NCBI GenBank assembly: GCA_900757655.1
Contig: CAAEOT010000040.1
Coordinates: 1 to 59,959 of the forward strand
Source of the DNA: an uncultured Oscillospiraceae bacterium
Lineage (GTDB): Bacteria > Bacillota > Clostridia > Oscillospirales > Oscillospiraceae
DNA length: 59,959 nucleotides
Direction of reading: 5' to 3'
In this document: positions 7,676 through 17,072 of the stretch, piece after piece
Numbering within the stretch: position 1 is the first letter of the stretch
Layout of the letters: every line of letters begins with the position of its first letter
Program-made: the position numbers and the translations under genes
The notes under the pieces: generated by a model
Seen by the model: only the letters and a program-made list of their open reading frames with translations
What the model was told of the DNA's origin: nothing
The model's database searches: none

Positions 7676-9144
7676 GTCTCCGGCACCTCCTTTTGCGCCT
7701 CGGGCGCGTCGTCTGCCGCCGCGCGCGGGAACGTCACGGTAAAGCGCGTGCCGTGCGGCTCCACGCCGTCCACGGTCACGGTGCCGCCGTAGAGCGCAGC
7801 CGCATCGTGTACGATTGACAGGCCGAGACCGCTGCCGCCGTGCTCGCGCGAGCGGGCCTTGTCCACGCGGTAAAAGCGGTTGAAGATGTTCGGCCGGTCG
7901 GCCTCGGGGATGCCGATGCCGGTGTCGGCCACGGACAGGACGCTCTGCCCGCCGTGCGTCTCCACGCGCACGGTCACGTCCCCGCCCGGGAGATTGTATT
8001 TGATGGCGTTTTCGACAAGGTTAAACACGATGTGGTAAATGTCGTCCTCGGATGCGCGCACGGTCACGCCCTCGCTCATGAGGCACGTGATCGTCACGCC
8101 GCTCTTGTCGGCCAGCGGCCGCAGCAGATGCAGCGTACCGTGCACGGCCTGCTGCAGGTCCACGATCGTCACGTCCGGCTGTACGCCGTCATCGCGCCGC
8201 GACAGGTCGAGCAGCTTCTCGGTCGTGCGCTGCAGGCGCTCGGCCTCGCTGCCGATGTCGGCCACGAACTCGCGCATCGTCGCGCTGTCCATGTCCGCGC
8301 TCTGGGAGATGCTGTCCGACAGCAGGCGGATGGACGCCAGCGGCGTCTTGAGCTCGTGCGAGGCGTCGGAGACGAACCGGCGGCGCTGGGCCTCGGTCGT
8401 CTCGAGCCGTTCGGTGAGGTTGTTGAATTCCTGGCCGAGCTCGGTCAGCTCGTCGTTGCCCGAGAGCGTCAGGCGGAAGCTGTAGTCGCCGCTCTGCACG
8501 GTGCGCACGCCGTCGGCCAGCTGCGTGATGCGCCGCGTGAGCATTTTGATGGAAAACCACAGCACCACGAGCGCGGCCGCGCCGATGCCGATCGTGATCG
8601 TGCCGAGCCGGCGCTGGATGCTGCCGATGAGCGCGGCGCGCTCGCTGTCGCTCTCGCACACGTACACGGCGCCGACGGTCCGGCCGCTGCTCATGACAGG
8701 CATGGCCGCGCGGCTGAGAAACGCCTCGGTCGTGTAGTGCGAGTAGAACACGGCCTGCCCGCCGAGCGCGCGCACGAGCTCGGGGTAGAGCACGTACTTG
8801 CCGCAGATGTTGTTTTCGCTTGCGGAGTCATATACGGCCAGCCCCTCGCTGTCGGTCACGATGATGCGCGTCAGGTCGCGCAGGTCGAGCAGGGCGAGCA
8901 CCTGCCGCGTGTTGTCCGGCGTGAGATTGTCGAGCAGCGACAGGGAGGACGACACGACGGCGGCGCGGTTTGTCAGCGCGCTCTGCTTTTCGGTGAACAC
9001 GATGTCGCGCGAGGCGCGCGTGGGGTAGGTGTTCATGAGCGCAAGCAAAATTGCCACGAGGATCGTGAACGTCACGGCGAAGCGAAACTGCACGCTCGAT
9101 ACCAGCCTGCGCGGCAGCCGGATGCGAAACGGATGCTGCTTCAT
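7672..9144 (-). CDS. Membrane sensor histidine kinase
   Basis: 490 residues. Two membrane helices (about 21-38 and 181-201) enclose an external sensor domain of about 140 residues, followed by a HAMP linker (201-253), a HisKA domain with phospho-acceptor His263 in SHELKTPLAS, and an HATPase domain with NLVENAIKYN, DTGIGIPE and GSGLGLSIV boxes. The order and length fit a PhoR/ResE-type kinase. The signal is unknown. The gene starts three bases after the response regulator gene and overlaps the lipoprotein gene at its end. Confidence 0.92.
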   Translation of the reverse strand: MKQHPFRIRLPRRLVSSVQFRFAVTFTILVAILLALMNTYPTRASRDIVFTEKQSALTNRAAVVSSSLSLLDNLTPDNTRQVLALLDLRDLTRIIVTDSEGLAVYDSASENNICGKYVLYPELVRALGGQAVFYSHYTTEAFLSRAAMPVMSSGRTVGAVYVCESDSERAALIGSIQRRLGTITIGIGAAALVVLWFSIKMLTRRITQLADGVRTVQSGDYSFRLTLSGNDELTELGQEFNNLTERLETTEAQRRRFVSDASHELKTPLASIRLLSDSISQSADMDSATMREFVADIGSEAERLQRTTEKLLDLSRRDDGVQPDVTIVDLQQAVHGTLHLLRPLADKSGVTITCLMSEGVTVRASEDDIYHIVFNLVENAIKYNLPGGDVTVRVETHGGQSVLSVADTGIGIPEADRPNIFNRFYRVDKARSREHGGSGLGLSIVHDAAALYGGTVTVDGVEPHGTRFTVTFPRAAADDAPEAQKEVPET

Positions 9145-9147
9145 CCG

Positions 9148-9840
9148 TCAGGCCTCGGCGAAGTAGTAGCCCACGCCCCACTTCGTGATGATGTATTCTG
9201 GGGCGGCAGGGTTGCGCTCGAGCTTTTCACGCAGGCGGCGGATGTGCACGTCCACGGTGCGGATGTCGCCCTGATAGTCGTAGCCCCACACGAGGTCGAG
9301 CAGCTGCTCGCGCGAGTAGACCTTGCCGGGGTTGCGCATGAGCAGTTCGATGAGGTCGAACTCCTTAAGCGTCAGCTCCACGTTCTGGCCGAAGCGGCGG
9401 GCGCTGCGGCGCTCGGGGTCGATCTCGATGTGGCCGCGCACGAGCTTGCCGCCGTCCGGCTCGGCCGGGGCGGCGGGGGCCATGCTCGAGCGGCGGATGA
9501 GCGCGCGGATGCGCGCCTTGAGCTCGAGGATGTTGAACGGTTTCGTGATATAGTCGTCCGCGCCGGACTCAAAGCCGATGAGCTTGTCGGCGTCCTCGCT
9601 GCGGGCGGTAAGCATGATGATCGGCACGGTGGAAAACTGCCGGATCTGCTGGCACGCACCGAGCCCGTCGAGCTTCGGCATCATGAGATCGAGCAAAATC
9701 ACGGCGTACTCGCCGTGGCGCGCCATGTCCACGGCGGTCTCACCGTCATAGCACACGTCCACCTGATAGCCCTCGTTCTCGAGGTTGAATTTGATGCCCT
9801 TGACGATGGTTTTTTCGTCGTCCACAACCAGTATTTTCAT
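9148..9840 (-). CDS. OmpR/PhoB-family response regulator
   Basis: 230 residues. The receiver domain (1-120) has Asp-Asp at 7-8, phospho-acceptor Asp51, Thr in MLTARS and Lys in YITKPF. The C-terminal winged-helix domain (about 135-228) has the expected ELTLKEFDLIELLM and VDVHIRRLREKL segments. It is the partner of the kinase directly downstream. The start is the ATG with GGAGGG eight bases upstream; an in-frame ATG 43 codons earlier would add a non-conserved extension into the promoter region. On the minus strand a TATAAT-like -10 lies near 9897-9902, but the -35 is poor. Confidence 0.93.
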   Translation of the reverse strand: MKILVVDDEKTIVKGIKFNLENEGYQVDVCYDGETAVDMARHGEYAVILLDLMMPKLDGLGACQQIRQFSTVPIIMLTARSEDADKLIGFESGADDYITKPFNILELKARIRALIRRSSMAPAAPAEPDGGKLVRGHIEIDPERRSARRFGQNVELTLKEFDLIELLMRNPGKVYSREQLLDLVWGYDYQGDIRTVDVHIRRLREKLERNPAAPEYIITKWGVGYYFAEA

Positions 9841-9877
9841 CGCGGTCCCTCCGTTTGCGTCTTTTCGCGGAAATGAT

Positions 9878-9906
9878 TTGCTTTTCGCCGCCGGAATTAT
9901 TATAAT
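9878..9906 (+). promoter_or_regulatory. Promoter of the D,D-carboxypeptidase gene
   Basis: TTGCTT (9878-9883), 17-bp spacer, TATAAT (9901-9906). The -10 region reads ATTATTATAAT and also gives a TATAAT on the minus strand, so the divergent regulator operon may start from overlapping DNA. Confidence 0.6.
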
Positions 9907-9995
9907 GGGGCAAGACACTGTCATTTGTCCCGGCCGCGCGGCAGCGCCGCCTCCGGCCGGATATTCCATTATATCATAGTTCCATGGAGAAAGAT

Positions 9996-11522
9996 ATGAA
10001 AAAATATCGCATTTTGCCGCTGCTGCTCCTTGTCTGTCTGCTGCTGGCGTCCGTTTTCCCGGCCGCCGCTGTCACGTCGGCCGATGGGGTGCCCCAGAGC
10101 ACCATTCAGGCCGAGGAGGGCTCCTATGTCCTCGGCAGCGACGCGGTCAAGTCCGCACTCGATGAAAAGCTCGGGGCCAACTGCGTTCTGCTCGCCGACG
10201 AGGACAGCGGCCAGTATTACTATACCCGCAACATCGACACCAAAGCCTATCCCGCGAGCCTGACGAAGATCATGACGCTCCTGCTCGCGGTCGAGGCGGT
10301 CGAGCGCGGCGACGTGCAGCTGGATGACACCGTCACCGCCTATGCCGACTGTAATGCCGACATGGTCGAGGGCGCGAGCAATGCCGACATCAAGGTCGGT
10401 GAGACCATGACCTTCGAGGACTTTCTCTACTGCGCCATGATCTCCTCGGCCAACGAGGCGTGTAACGTCGTCGCGGAATATGTCTGCGGCAGCATCTCGG
10501 CGTTCGTGCAGCGTATGAACGCCCGCGCGCAGGAGCTCGGCTGCACGGGCACGCACTTTGTCAACCCCCACGGTCTGCCGAACGACGATCATTATACCAC
10601 GGCGCATGACCTCTACCGCATCACGAAGGAAGCGCTCAGCCACGAGCTCTTCGCCACAATTTGCAATACGGTCAAGCACACCGTCCCGGCCACGAACCTG
10701 TCCGACGAACGCACGCTCTCGAACACGAACGGCCTGATTAACCCCGAGTCCCCGATGTACCGCGGCTATTATTATGAATACGCCAAGGGCGTCAAGACCG
10801 GCCACACCGAGGCCGCGGGCTACTGCCTTGTCTCCACGGCGGAGAAGGACGGTGTGCGCCTGCTGTGCGTCGTGCTCGGCGGCAAGGGCACGGCCCGCGC
10901 CAACGGCACGACCGATTTCGGCAGCTTTTCCGACACGCTCACGGCCTACCGCTGGGTGTTTTCCAACTATGGCTGGCGCGACATCGTCAGCGCGAGTGAT
11001 CTGATCTGCGAGGTGCCCGTGCGCTATGGGCGCGACAGCGACGGTGTCACCGTCCGCCCGGCGCAGAGCATCTCGGCCGTGCTGCCGTCGGCCGATACGG
11101 CCGGCGCGCCGCAGTTTGAGCAGCAGGTCACCATCTATTCCGAGCGCGACGGCAAACCGCTTAAGGCCCCCGTCAAGGCGGGGGACGAGGTCGGCGAGCT
11201 CACGGTGTCGTATAACGGCACGGTCTACGGCACGGTCAAGCTCGTCGCGGCGGTCGATGTCGCCGTGTCCAAGGGTGCTTACATCGCCGGTCATCTGCGC
11301 GCCTTTTTCACGAACCCGATCGTGCTCGTCGTGCTCCTGCTCGTCGTGCTGGCCGTCATCGGCTATGTGCTGTGGCTGGTGCGCCGCCGCAGGCAGATCG
11401 AGGCCGAGCGAAAGCGCCGCCGCCGTGCGCAGCTGGAGGCGGAGGAGGCCCGCCGCCGCGCGCTCGCGCACGAGACCCTGCGCGAATTTGACCGCGATCA
11501 TGTCGGCAGCGGCCGCCGCTGA
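9996..11522 (+). CDS. D-alanyl-D-alanine carboxypeptidase (penicillin-binding protein, S11)
   Basis: 508 residues. A signal peptide (1-25) precedes the S11 peptidase domain, with active-site motifs SLTK (Ser88, Lys91), SAN (151-153) and KTG (267-269). A C-terminal beta domain, one membrane helix near 430-455 and a basic Arg/Glu-rich cytoplasmic tail follow. It trims the terminal D-Ala from peptidoglycan stem peptides. The second ATG is preferred because GGAG lies six bases before it. The tail of over 40 charged residues beyond the helix is longer than the usual amphipathic anchor. It is monocistronic and ends at the hairpin 11542-11573. Confidence 0.9.
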   Translation: MKKYRILPLLLLVCLLLASVFPAAAVTSADGVPQSTIQAEEGSYVLGSDAVKSALDEKLGANCVLLADEDSGQYYYTRNIDTKAYPASLTKIMTLLLAVEAVERGDVQLDDTVTAYADCNADMVEGASNADIKVGETMTFEDFLYCAMISSANEACNVVAEYVCGSISAFVQRMNARAQELGCTGTHFVNPHGLPNDDHYTTAHDLYRITKEALSHELFATICNTVKHTVPATNLSDERTLSNTNGLINPESPMYRGYYYEYAKGVKTGHTEAAGYCLVSTAEKDGVRLLCVVLGGKGTARANGTTDFGSFSDTLTAYRWVFSNYGWRDIVSASDLICEVPVRYGRDSDGVTVRPAQSISAVLPSADTAGAPQFEQQVTIYSERDGKPLKAPVKAGDEVGELTVSYNGTVYGTVKLVAAVDVAVSKGAYIAGHLRAFFTNPIVLVVLLLVVLAVIGYVLWLVRRRRQIEAERKRRRRAQLEAEEARRRALAHETLREFDRDHVGSGRR

Positions 11523-11541
11523 ATCCCAATTTGCTCCTGCA

Positions 11542-11573
11542 TCGCCCGCCGGCGCTCCGGCGGGCGATTCTTT
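11542..11573 (+). terminator. Terminator of the D,D-carboxypeptidase gene
   Basis: Stem TCGCCCGCCGG/CCGGCGGGCGA followed by the weak T tract TTCTTTAT. Confidence 0.7.
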
Positions 11574-11616
11574 ATCATTTGTTTACAATTCCGGCCCTTC
11601 GGGCGCCCCGGACACA

Positions 11617-11645
11617 TTGACCATTGCGGCACTTGATGATATAAT
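11617..11645 (+). promoter_or_regulatory. Strong promoter heading the 11-kb gene string
   Basis: TTGACC (11617-11622), 17-bp spacer, perfect TATAAT (11640-11645). No other clear promoter or terminator was seen between here and the terminator at 22645, so it may drive all the genes from 11721 to 22618. Confidence 0.75.
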
Positions 11646-11720
11646 ACACTGTCTAAGTATCACCATTCCGGCGCACACTGGAACTGCACGGTTCCGTCCC
11701 GCCGGACAAGAGGAGCAGCT

Positions 11721-12581
11721 ATGTGGATTTCGGATTCTTGGCAGGATTTTGAGGTGCTCGACTGTTCGCGCGGCGAAAAGTTGGAGCGCTGGGGAAAATA
11801 TACGCTCGTGCGCCCGGACCCTCAGGCCATCTGGGACACGCCGCGCACCGACCCGCGCTGGCGCACGGCCGACGGGCGCTACAGCCGCAGCCATACCGGC
11901 GGCGGCAGCTGGGACAAGCGCACCCTCCCGCCAAGCTGGGACATCCACTACCGGGACCTGACGTTCCGCGTCAAGCCCATGAACTTCAAGCACACGGGCA
12001 TCTTTCCCGAGCAGGCCGCCAACTGGGACTACGCCATGGCGAAGATCCGCACGGCCGGCCGCCCGGTCTCGGTGCTCAATCTCTTCGGCTACACGGGCGC
12101 GGCCACGGTCGCGTGCGCGTCCGCCGGGGCGAGCGTGTGCCATGTCGATGCTGCCAAGGGCATGGTCGCCTGGGGCAAGGAAAACGCCGCCGCCTCCGGC
12201 GTGGCCGACCGGCCCATCCGCTGGATCGTGGACGACTGCGGCAAGTTCGTCGAGCGGGAGATCCGCCGCGGCCGCCGCTATGACGCCGTCATCATGGACC
12301 CGCCAAGCTACGGCCGCGGCCCGGGCGGCGAGGTCTGGAAGCTCGAGACGAACCTCTGGCCGTTCGTGGAGCTGGTGTCCGGCGTGTTGTCGGACGATCC
12401 GCTCTTTGTTATCATCAATTCCTACACCACGGGCCTGAGCCCGTCGGTGCTCACGTATCTCTCGGAGAGCATCTTCACCCGGCGCTTCGGCGGCCGCAGC
12501 GAATCGCAGGAGCTGGGTCTGCCGGTCACGGCGTCCGGTCTTGTGCTGCCGTGCGGGGCGACCTGCCGCTGGGAGCGCTGA
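11721..12581 (+). CDS. Class I SAM-dependent rRNA methyltransferase (RlmI/RlmK-like)
   Basis: 286 residues. The SAM-binding motif I is NLFGYTGAAT, with an acidic residue after the next strand (VDAAKG) and the catalytic-loop motif DPPSYG. The family methylates cytosine or guanine bases in 23S rRNA; the N-terminal PUA domain of full-length RlmI is missing, so substrate is uncertain. AGGAG lies seven bases before the ATG. It is the first gene after the promoter at 11617 and ends 15 bases before ecfA1. Confidence 0.8.
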   Translation: MWISDSWQDFEVLDCSRGEKLERWGKYTLVRPDPQAIWDTPRTDPRWRTADGRYSRSHTGGGSWDKRTLPPSWDIHYRDLTFRVKPMNFKHTGIFPEQAANWDYAMAKIRTAGRPVSVLNLFGYTGAATVACASAGASVCHVDAAKGMVAWGKENAAASGVADRPIRWIVDDCGKFVEREIRRGRRYDAVIMDPPSYGRGPGGEVWKLETNLWPFVELVSGVLSDDPLFVIINSYTTGLSPSVLTYLSESIFTRRFGGRSESQELGLPVTASGLVLPCGATCRWER

Positions 12582-12596
12582 GCGGAAAGGAACACC

Positions 12597-13433
12597 ATGG
12601 AACCGATCTTACGAACCGAACATCTGACCTTTACCTACCCCGGCGAGCCCCAGCCCACGCTCGACGACCTCTCGCTCGAGATCGCGCGCGGCTCGTTCGT
12701 GGCCGTGCTGGGGCACAACGGCTCCGGCAAGAGCACGCTCGCCAAGCACTTCAACGCCATCCTGCTGCCGACCGGCGGCAAGGTGTATGTCGACGGCATG
12801 GACACGGCGGACGAGAATAACCTTCTGTCTGTGCGCGCCACGGTGGGCATGGTCTTTCAGAATCCCGATAACCAGATCGTCGCCAACGTCGTCGAGGATG
12901 ACGTAGCCTTCGCGCCCGAGAATCTCGGCGTCCCGCCGCAGGAGATACGCGCACGGGTGAATGCAGCCCTGAAGCAGGTCGGCATGTATGATTTTCGCCT
13001 GCACGCGCCGCACCTGCTCTCCGGCGGACAAAAGCAGCGCGTGGCCATTGCGGGCGTCATCGCCATGCGGCCCAAGTGCATCGTGCTTGACGAGCCGACG
13101 GCCATGCTCGACCCCTCCGGCCGGCGTGAAGTGATCGACACGGCCACGAAACTCTGCCGCGAGCAGGGCATCACGGTCGTGCTCATCACGCATCATATGG
13201 AAGAGTGCATCGGCGCCGACCGCGTCATCGTGCTCTCCAACGGCGCCGTCGTTGCCGACGGTGCGCCGAAGCAGGTCTTTTCGCAGGTCGACCTGCTGAA
13301 AAAAGAGGGCCTCACTGCGCCCGTCACCGTCCGGCTGCTGCACGCGCTGCGCGAACACGGCATGGACGTGCCGATTGATGCGCTCACGGTCTCCGACTGT
13401 GCCGACGCCGTCGCCGCCGCCCTGAAACGATAA
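12597..13433 (+). CDS. ecfA1: ECF transporter ATPase EcfA1
   Basis: 278 residues. Walker A GHNGSGKST (39-47), Q-loop VFQNPDNQIV, signature LSGGQKQR, Walker B CIVLDEPTAMLDP and the switch His in LITHHMEE. The Q-loop wording NPDNQ is typical of EcfA1. With EcfA2 and EcfT it forms the energising module that pairs with vitamin-binding S proteins encoded elsewhere. No S component is present in this window, as expected for a shared (group II) module. Confidence 0.95.
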   Translation: MEPILRTEHLTFTYPGEPQPTLDDLSLEIARGSFVAVLGHNGSGKSTLAKHFNAILLPTGGKVYVDGMDTADENNLLSVRATVGMVFQNPDNQIVANVVEDDVAFAPENLGVPPQEIRARVNAALKQVGMYDFRLHAPHLLSGGQKQRVAIAGVIAMRPKCIVLDEPTAMLDPSGRREVIDTATKLCREQGITVVLITHHMEECIGADRVIVLSNGAVVADGAPKQVFSQVDLLKKEGLTAPVTVRLLHALREHGMDVPIDALTVSDCADAVAAALKR

Positions 13434-13470
13434 TCACCGATCTTCACCGATAGATAAAGGAAACAAAATT

Positions 13471-14337
13471 ATGACGCCAATCATCCGGGTGGATCATCTC
13501 CGGCACACCTACAGTGCCGGGACACCTTTTGAAAAAGTCGCCATCGACGATATTGATCTCGCCATCCCTGCCGGGCAGTTCGTGGGCATCATCGGCCACA
13601 CGGGCTCCGGCAAGAGCACGTTCATCCAGCACCTCAACGGGCTGCTCGCACCGACGTCCGGCACCGTGCTCTTCGACGGGGAGGACATTCACCGCAGCAA
13701 GGCCGCCACGCGCGACGTGCGCTTTCAGGTCGGGCTGGTCTTTCAGTATCCCGAGCACCAGCTCTTTGAGGAGACGGTATATCAGGACATCGCCTTCGGC
13801 CCGAAAAATGCCAAGCTCTCCACGGAAGAGGTCGATGCGCGCGTGCGCGAGGCTTCCCGCTTTGCCGGTGTGGACGAGGCGCTCTTCGAGCGCTCGCCGC
13901 TTGAACTCTCCGGCGGGCAGAAGCGCCGCATCGCCATCGCCGGCGTGATCGCCATGCGCCCGCAGGTGCTCATCCTCGACGAGCCCACGGCCGGCCTTGA
14001 CCCTGCGGGCTGCCGCGGCGTGCTCGAAAACATCGCCGCCTACCGGCGCGAGACCGGCTCGGCCGTCCTGCTCGTCACGCACAGCATGGACGATGCCGCG
14101 CGCATCGCAGACCGGCTCATCGTCTTTCATGCCGGGCACGTCGCCTTCGACGGCGCGCCGGCGGAGGTCTTTGCCCACACGCAGGCGCTGCTCGACATTG
14201 GCCTCGACGTGCCGCAGGCTGCGCGCATCGCGCAGGCACTGCGCGACCGGGGCGTCGCGCTCCCGCCGTCGATCTATACGCTCGAGCAGCTCACGGATGC
14301 GCTGCTCGCCGTCGGGAAGGAGGCGGGCGTATGCTGA
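13471..14337 (+). CDS. ecfA2: ECF transporter ATPase EcfA2
   Basis: 288 residues. Walker A GHTGSGKST (42-50), Q-loop VFQYPEHQLFEETV (characteristic of EcfA2), signature LSGGQKRR, Walker B LILDEPTAGLDP, and His in LLVTHSMDD. It forms the heterodimeric ATPase with EcfA1. The gene overlaps ecfT by seven bases, supporting translational coupling. Confidence 0.95.
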   Translation: MTPIIRVDHLRHTYSAGTPFEKVAIDDIDLAIPAGQFVGIIGHTGSGKSTFIQHLNGLLAPTSGTVLFDGEDIHRSKAATRDVRFQVGLVFQYPEHQLFEETVYQDIAFGPKNAKLSTEEVDARVREASRFAGVDEALFERSPLELSGGQKRRIAIAGVIAMRPQVLILDEPTAGLDPAGCRGVLENIAAYRRETGSAVLLVTHSMDDAARIADRLIVFHAGHVAFDGAPAEVFAHTQALLDIGLDVPQAARIAQALRDRGVALPPSIYTLEQLTDALLAVGKEAGVC

Positions 14338-15134
14338 AGGACGTCACCCTCGGCCAGTTTTTCCCCGGCAGCAGCATCGTGCACCGGCTCGATCCGCGCT
14401 GCAAGCTCCTGCTGACCATCGTCTATATCGCGGCGCTGTTCACGGCGGAAAGCTACGTGTCCTACGCCGTTATGCTGATTATTACGGGCGTGTGCATCGC
14501 GCTCTCGCGCATCCAGCTCAAGGTCATCCTCCGCGGTCTCAAGCCGCTGTGGATCATCATCGCGCTCACGGCCGTGCTCAATATGTTCTTCACGCCCGGG
14601 CGCGAGCTCGTGTCCTTCTGGAAGATCACCGTCACCTACGAGGGCCTGATCCGCGCCGTGTTCATGGTCCTGCGCATCACGATGCTCATTGCAGGCACGT
14701 TCCTGCTGACCTATACCACATCGCCCATCGCGCTCACCGACGCGATGGAGATCCTCTTCGGCCCGCTCAAAAAGCTCAAAGTGCCCGTGCACGAGATGAG
14801 CATGATGATGTCCATGGCCCTGCGCTTCATCCCCACGCTCATCGAGGAGACGGACAAGATCATGTCCGCGCAGAAAGCGCGCGGCGCCGATTTTGAGACC
14901 GGCAACCTCATCCAGCGCGCCAAGGCGCTGCTGCCGCTGCTGGTGCCGCTGTTCGTGTCGGCGTTCCGCCGCGCGGACGAGCTGGCCGTGGCCATGGAGT
15001 GCCGCTGCTATCACGGCGACGAGGGCCGCACGCGCATGAAGCAGCTCACGTGGTGCACGCGCGACACGCTGGCCATGCTCTGGAGCGCGCTCGTGCTCGC
15101 CGGCGTGATCGTGCTTGCGAGGTTCGGCCTGTGA
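14331..15134 (+). CDS. ecfT: ECF transporter transmembrane component EcfT
   Basis: 267 residues with about five membrane helices. The two coupling-helix Ala-Arg-Gly-type motifs expected of EcfT are visible as QKARGADF and, less strictly, AMECRCYHGD near the C-terminus. It links the ATPase pair to S components in the cytoplasmic membrane. Its stop codon overlaps the GTG start of truA. Confidence 0.93.
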   Translation: MLKDVTLGQFFPGSSIVHRLDPRCKLLLTIVYIAALFTAESYVSYAVMLIITGVCIALSRIQLKVILRGLKPLWIIIALTAVLNMFFTPGRELVSFWKITVTYEGLIRAVFMVLRITMLIAGTFLLTYTTSPIALTDAMEILFGPLKKLKVPVHEMSMMMSMALRFIPTLIEETDKIMSAQKARGADFETGNLIQRAKALLPLLVPLFVSAFRRADELAVAMECRCYHGDEGRTRMKQLTWCTRDTLAMLWSALVLAGVIVLARFGL

Positions 15135-15901
15135 GGCGCAACATCGCTCTGCGCCTGCAGTATGACGGCACGGCCTATCACGGCTGGCAGGTGCAGAAGA
15201 CGGACATCACCGTCGCCGAAACGCTGGAGCGCGCGCTCACGAAGATCTGCGGAGAACCGATCAAGGTCGTCGGCTGCGGCCGCACGGACGCGGGCGTGCA
15301 CGCAAAGCGCTACTGCGCCAATTTCCGCACCGACTGCACGATCCCGATCGACCGGGTGCCGCTCGCGGTCAACGCCCGCCTCCCGGCGGACATCGCCGTG
15401 GTCGACGCCGTCGCCGCGCCGGAGGATTTCAATGCCATCGGCTCGTGCATCCAGAAAGAATACGTCTATCAGATCTACAATTCCCGCATCCGCGATGCGT
15501 TTTTGGAGCACCGCGTCTGCTTTTATCCCCAGCCGCTGGATTTTGAGCGGCTCGCGCGTGCCGGCCGCGCCTTTGAGGGCACGCACGACTTTGCCGCCGT
15601 GCGCTCCGTCGGTACCGAGACGCGCACGACCGTGCGCACGGTGCACTGGTGCCGCGCCGAGCGGGACGGCCCGCTCATCTCCATCGCCGTCTGTGCCGAC
15701 GGCTTCCTGTATAATATGGTGCGCGCCATTGTCGGCACCATGGTCTATGCGTCTTACGGCAAGATCGAGCCGGAGACCATCCCGGCGCTGCTGGCCACGC
15801 GTGACCGGCGGCTCACGGGGCCGACCATGCCCCCGCAGGGGCTGTATCTCAACCGCGTGTGGTACGACGGCGCCGTCGGCGATATGATGAATCAGGCCTG
15901 A
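15131..15901 (+). CDS. truA: tRNA pseudouridine(38-40) synthase TruA
   Basis: 256 residues from a GTG start that overlaps the ecfT stop (GTGA). The catalytic Asp53 lies in GCGRTDAGVHA; LRLQYDGTAYHGWQ near the start and GPTMPPQGLYL near the end are family hallmarks. It modifies anticodon-stem uridines. Bacillus has the same ecfA1-ecfA2-ecfT-truA order, but there it sits between ribosomal protein genes that are absent here. No upstream ATG fits, so GTG is the supported start. Confidence 0.94.
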   Translation: MRRNIALRLQYDGTAYHGWQVQKTDITVAETLERALTKICGEPIKVVGCGRTDAGVHAKRYCANFRTDCTIPIDRVPLAVNARLPADIAVVDAVAAPEDFNAIGSCIQKEYVYQIYNSRIRDAFLEHRVCFYPQPLDFERLARAGRAFEGTHDFAAVRSVGTETRTTVRTVHWCRAERDGPLISIAVCADGFLYNMVRAIVGTMVYASYGKIEPETIPALLATRDRRLTGPTMPPQGLYLNRVWYDGAVGDMMNQA

Positions 15902-15937
15902 CACCGCGTCCGCCATGCGGACAGGGGAGGAATGTCC

Positions 15938-17035
15938 ATGAACGACCATGCAAAACATAACCCCAGACTGCGGCAGACCGTCATCGTGGCGGTGTGCGTG
16001 CTGGCCGTGCTGCTGTTTTTGTATCTGCTGCTGCGCGACCGGCCCGGCTCGGCGAGCGACTATCTGGATGACAGCGCGCCCTACACGTTTGACTCCAGCG
16101 CCAGCCGCACCTTCCGCACGGTGGACAGCCGCCTCGCGGTCGTGTCCTCGAGCGGTCTGCAGCTGCTTGACGAAAACGGCAAGACCGTCCTGCACGAGAT
16201 CTTCACGCTCTCGCAGCCGGGCATTTCCGTCGGCGGCGAGCGCGTGTGCGCTTATGATATCGGCGGCACGACGCTGTGCGTGGCGGACTTCAAGGGCAAT
16301 AAGACCGATATTGAGCCGCCCGGCGAAATTATCAGCGCCGACCTGAGCGACAGCGGCTATCTCGCCGTCTGCTCGGACGCTGCGGGCTATAAGGGCGCCG
16401 TCACGGTGTATGACACCTCCGGCAAGGCCGTCTATGTCTGGTATTCCGGCACGGGCTATCTCGTGCGCGCCGCCGTGAGCCCGGACGGGAAGTATCTCGC
16501 CGCGCTCTGTCTGCAGGATTCCGGCAGCATTGTGCACACGTTCTCGCTCACGAGTGAGGCCGAGCGCGGCAGCGCCGCGTGCGCCGACGAGCTCTTTGCC
16601 GATCTCTTCTGGCGCGGCGGCAAGGTCTGCTGCGTGTCGCAGACGCGCCTGGCCTTTTTTGACGATGCCGCCAAGCTCACCGCCGAGTACCCCTTCGGCG
16701 ACCTGTACCTGTACGACTACGCCGCCGAGGGCGACGGATTTGTGACCCTTGCGCTCAGCCGCTACCGCTCCGGCAGCGCCGAGCAGCTCGTCACGGTCAG
16801 CGCCTCCGGCAGCAAGCTTGGAACGTGCGAGACTACCGGCGCCGTCACGAGCCTGTCTGTCAACGGCAAGCAGGTGCTCGTGCAGTACAGTGACCGGCTC
16901 ACGCTCTATAACCAGCAGCTCGATGAGATCAAATCCGTCGAGCAGAACCTGCTCGGCGTCCGCCGCTCGGTGCTGCTGCGCCGGGGCGCGGCGCTGCTCG
17001 TGAGCGGCTCGAGCGCCGAGGTGCTCGCCTTCTGA
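15938..17035 (+). CDS. DUF5711-like membrane-anchored propeller protein
   Basis: 365 residues. A short cytoplasmic segment, one membrane helix (about 15-33), then an external domain made of repeated four-strand units with SPDGKYLA-, DSGYLAV- and YDTSGKAVYVW-type blades, so a beta-propeller is likely. It resembles the DUF5711 family of Clostridia; function unknown. The second ATG (15938) is used because GGAGG lies seven bases before it, while the ATG at 15932 abuts the site. It precedes cvpA by 37 bases. Confidence 0.65.
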   Translation: MNDHAKHNPRLRQTVIVAVCVLAVLLFLYLLLRDRPGSASDYLDDSAPYTFDSSASRTFRTVDSRLAVVSSSGLQLLDENGKTVLHEIFTLSQPGISVGGERVCAYDIGGTTLCVADFKGNKTDIEPPGEIISADLSDSGYLAVCSDAAGYKGAVTVYDTSGKAVYVWYSGTGYLVRAAVSPDGKYLAALCLQDSGSIVHTFSLTSEAERGSAACADELFADLFWRGGKVCCVSQTRLAFFDDAAKLTAEYPFGDLYLYDYAAEGDGFVTLALSRYRSGSAEQLVTVSASGSKLGTCETTGAVTSLSVNGKQVLVQYSDRLTLYNQQLDEIKSVEQNLLGVRRSVLLRRGAALLVSGSSAEVLAF

Positions 17036-17072
17036 TCCCCGCAGCCTAGAGAGAAAGAACAGGGATACACCT

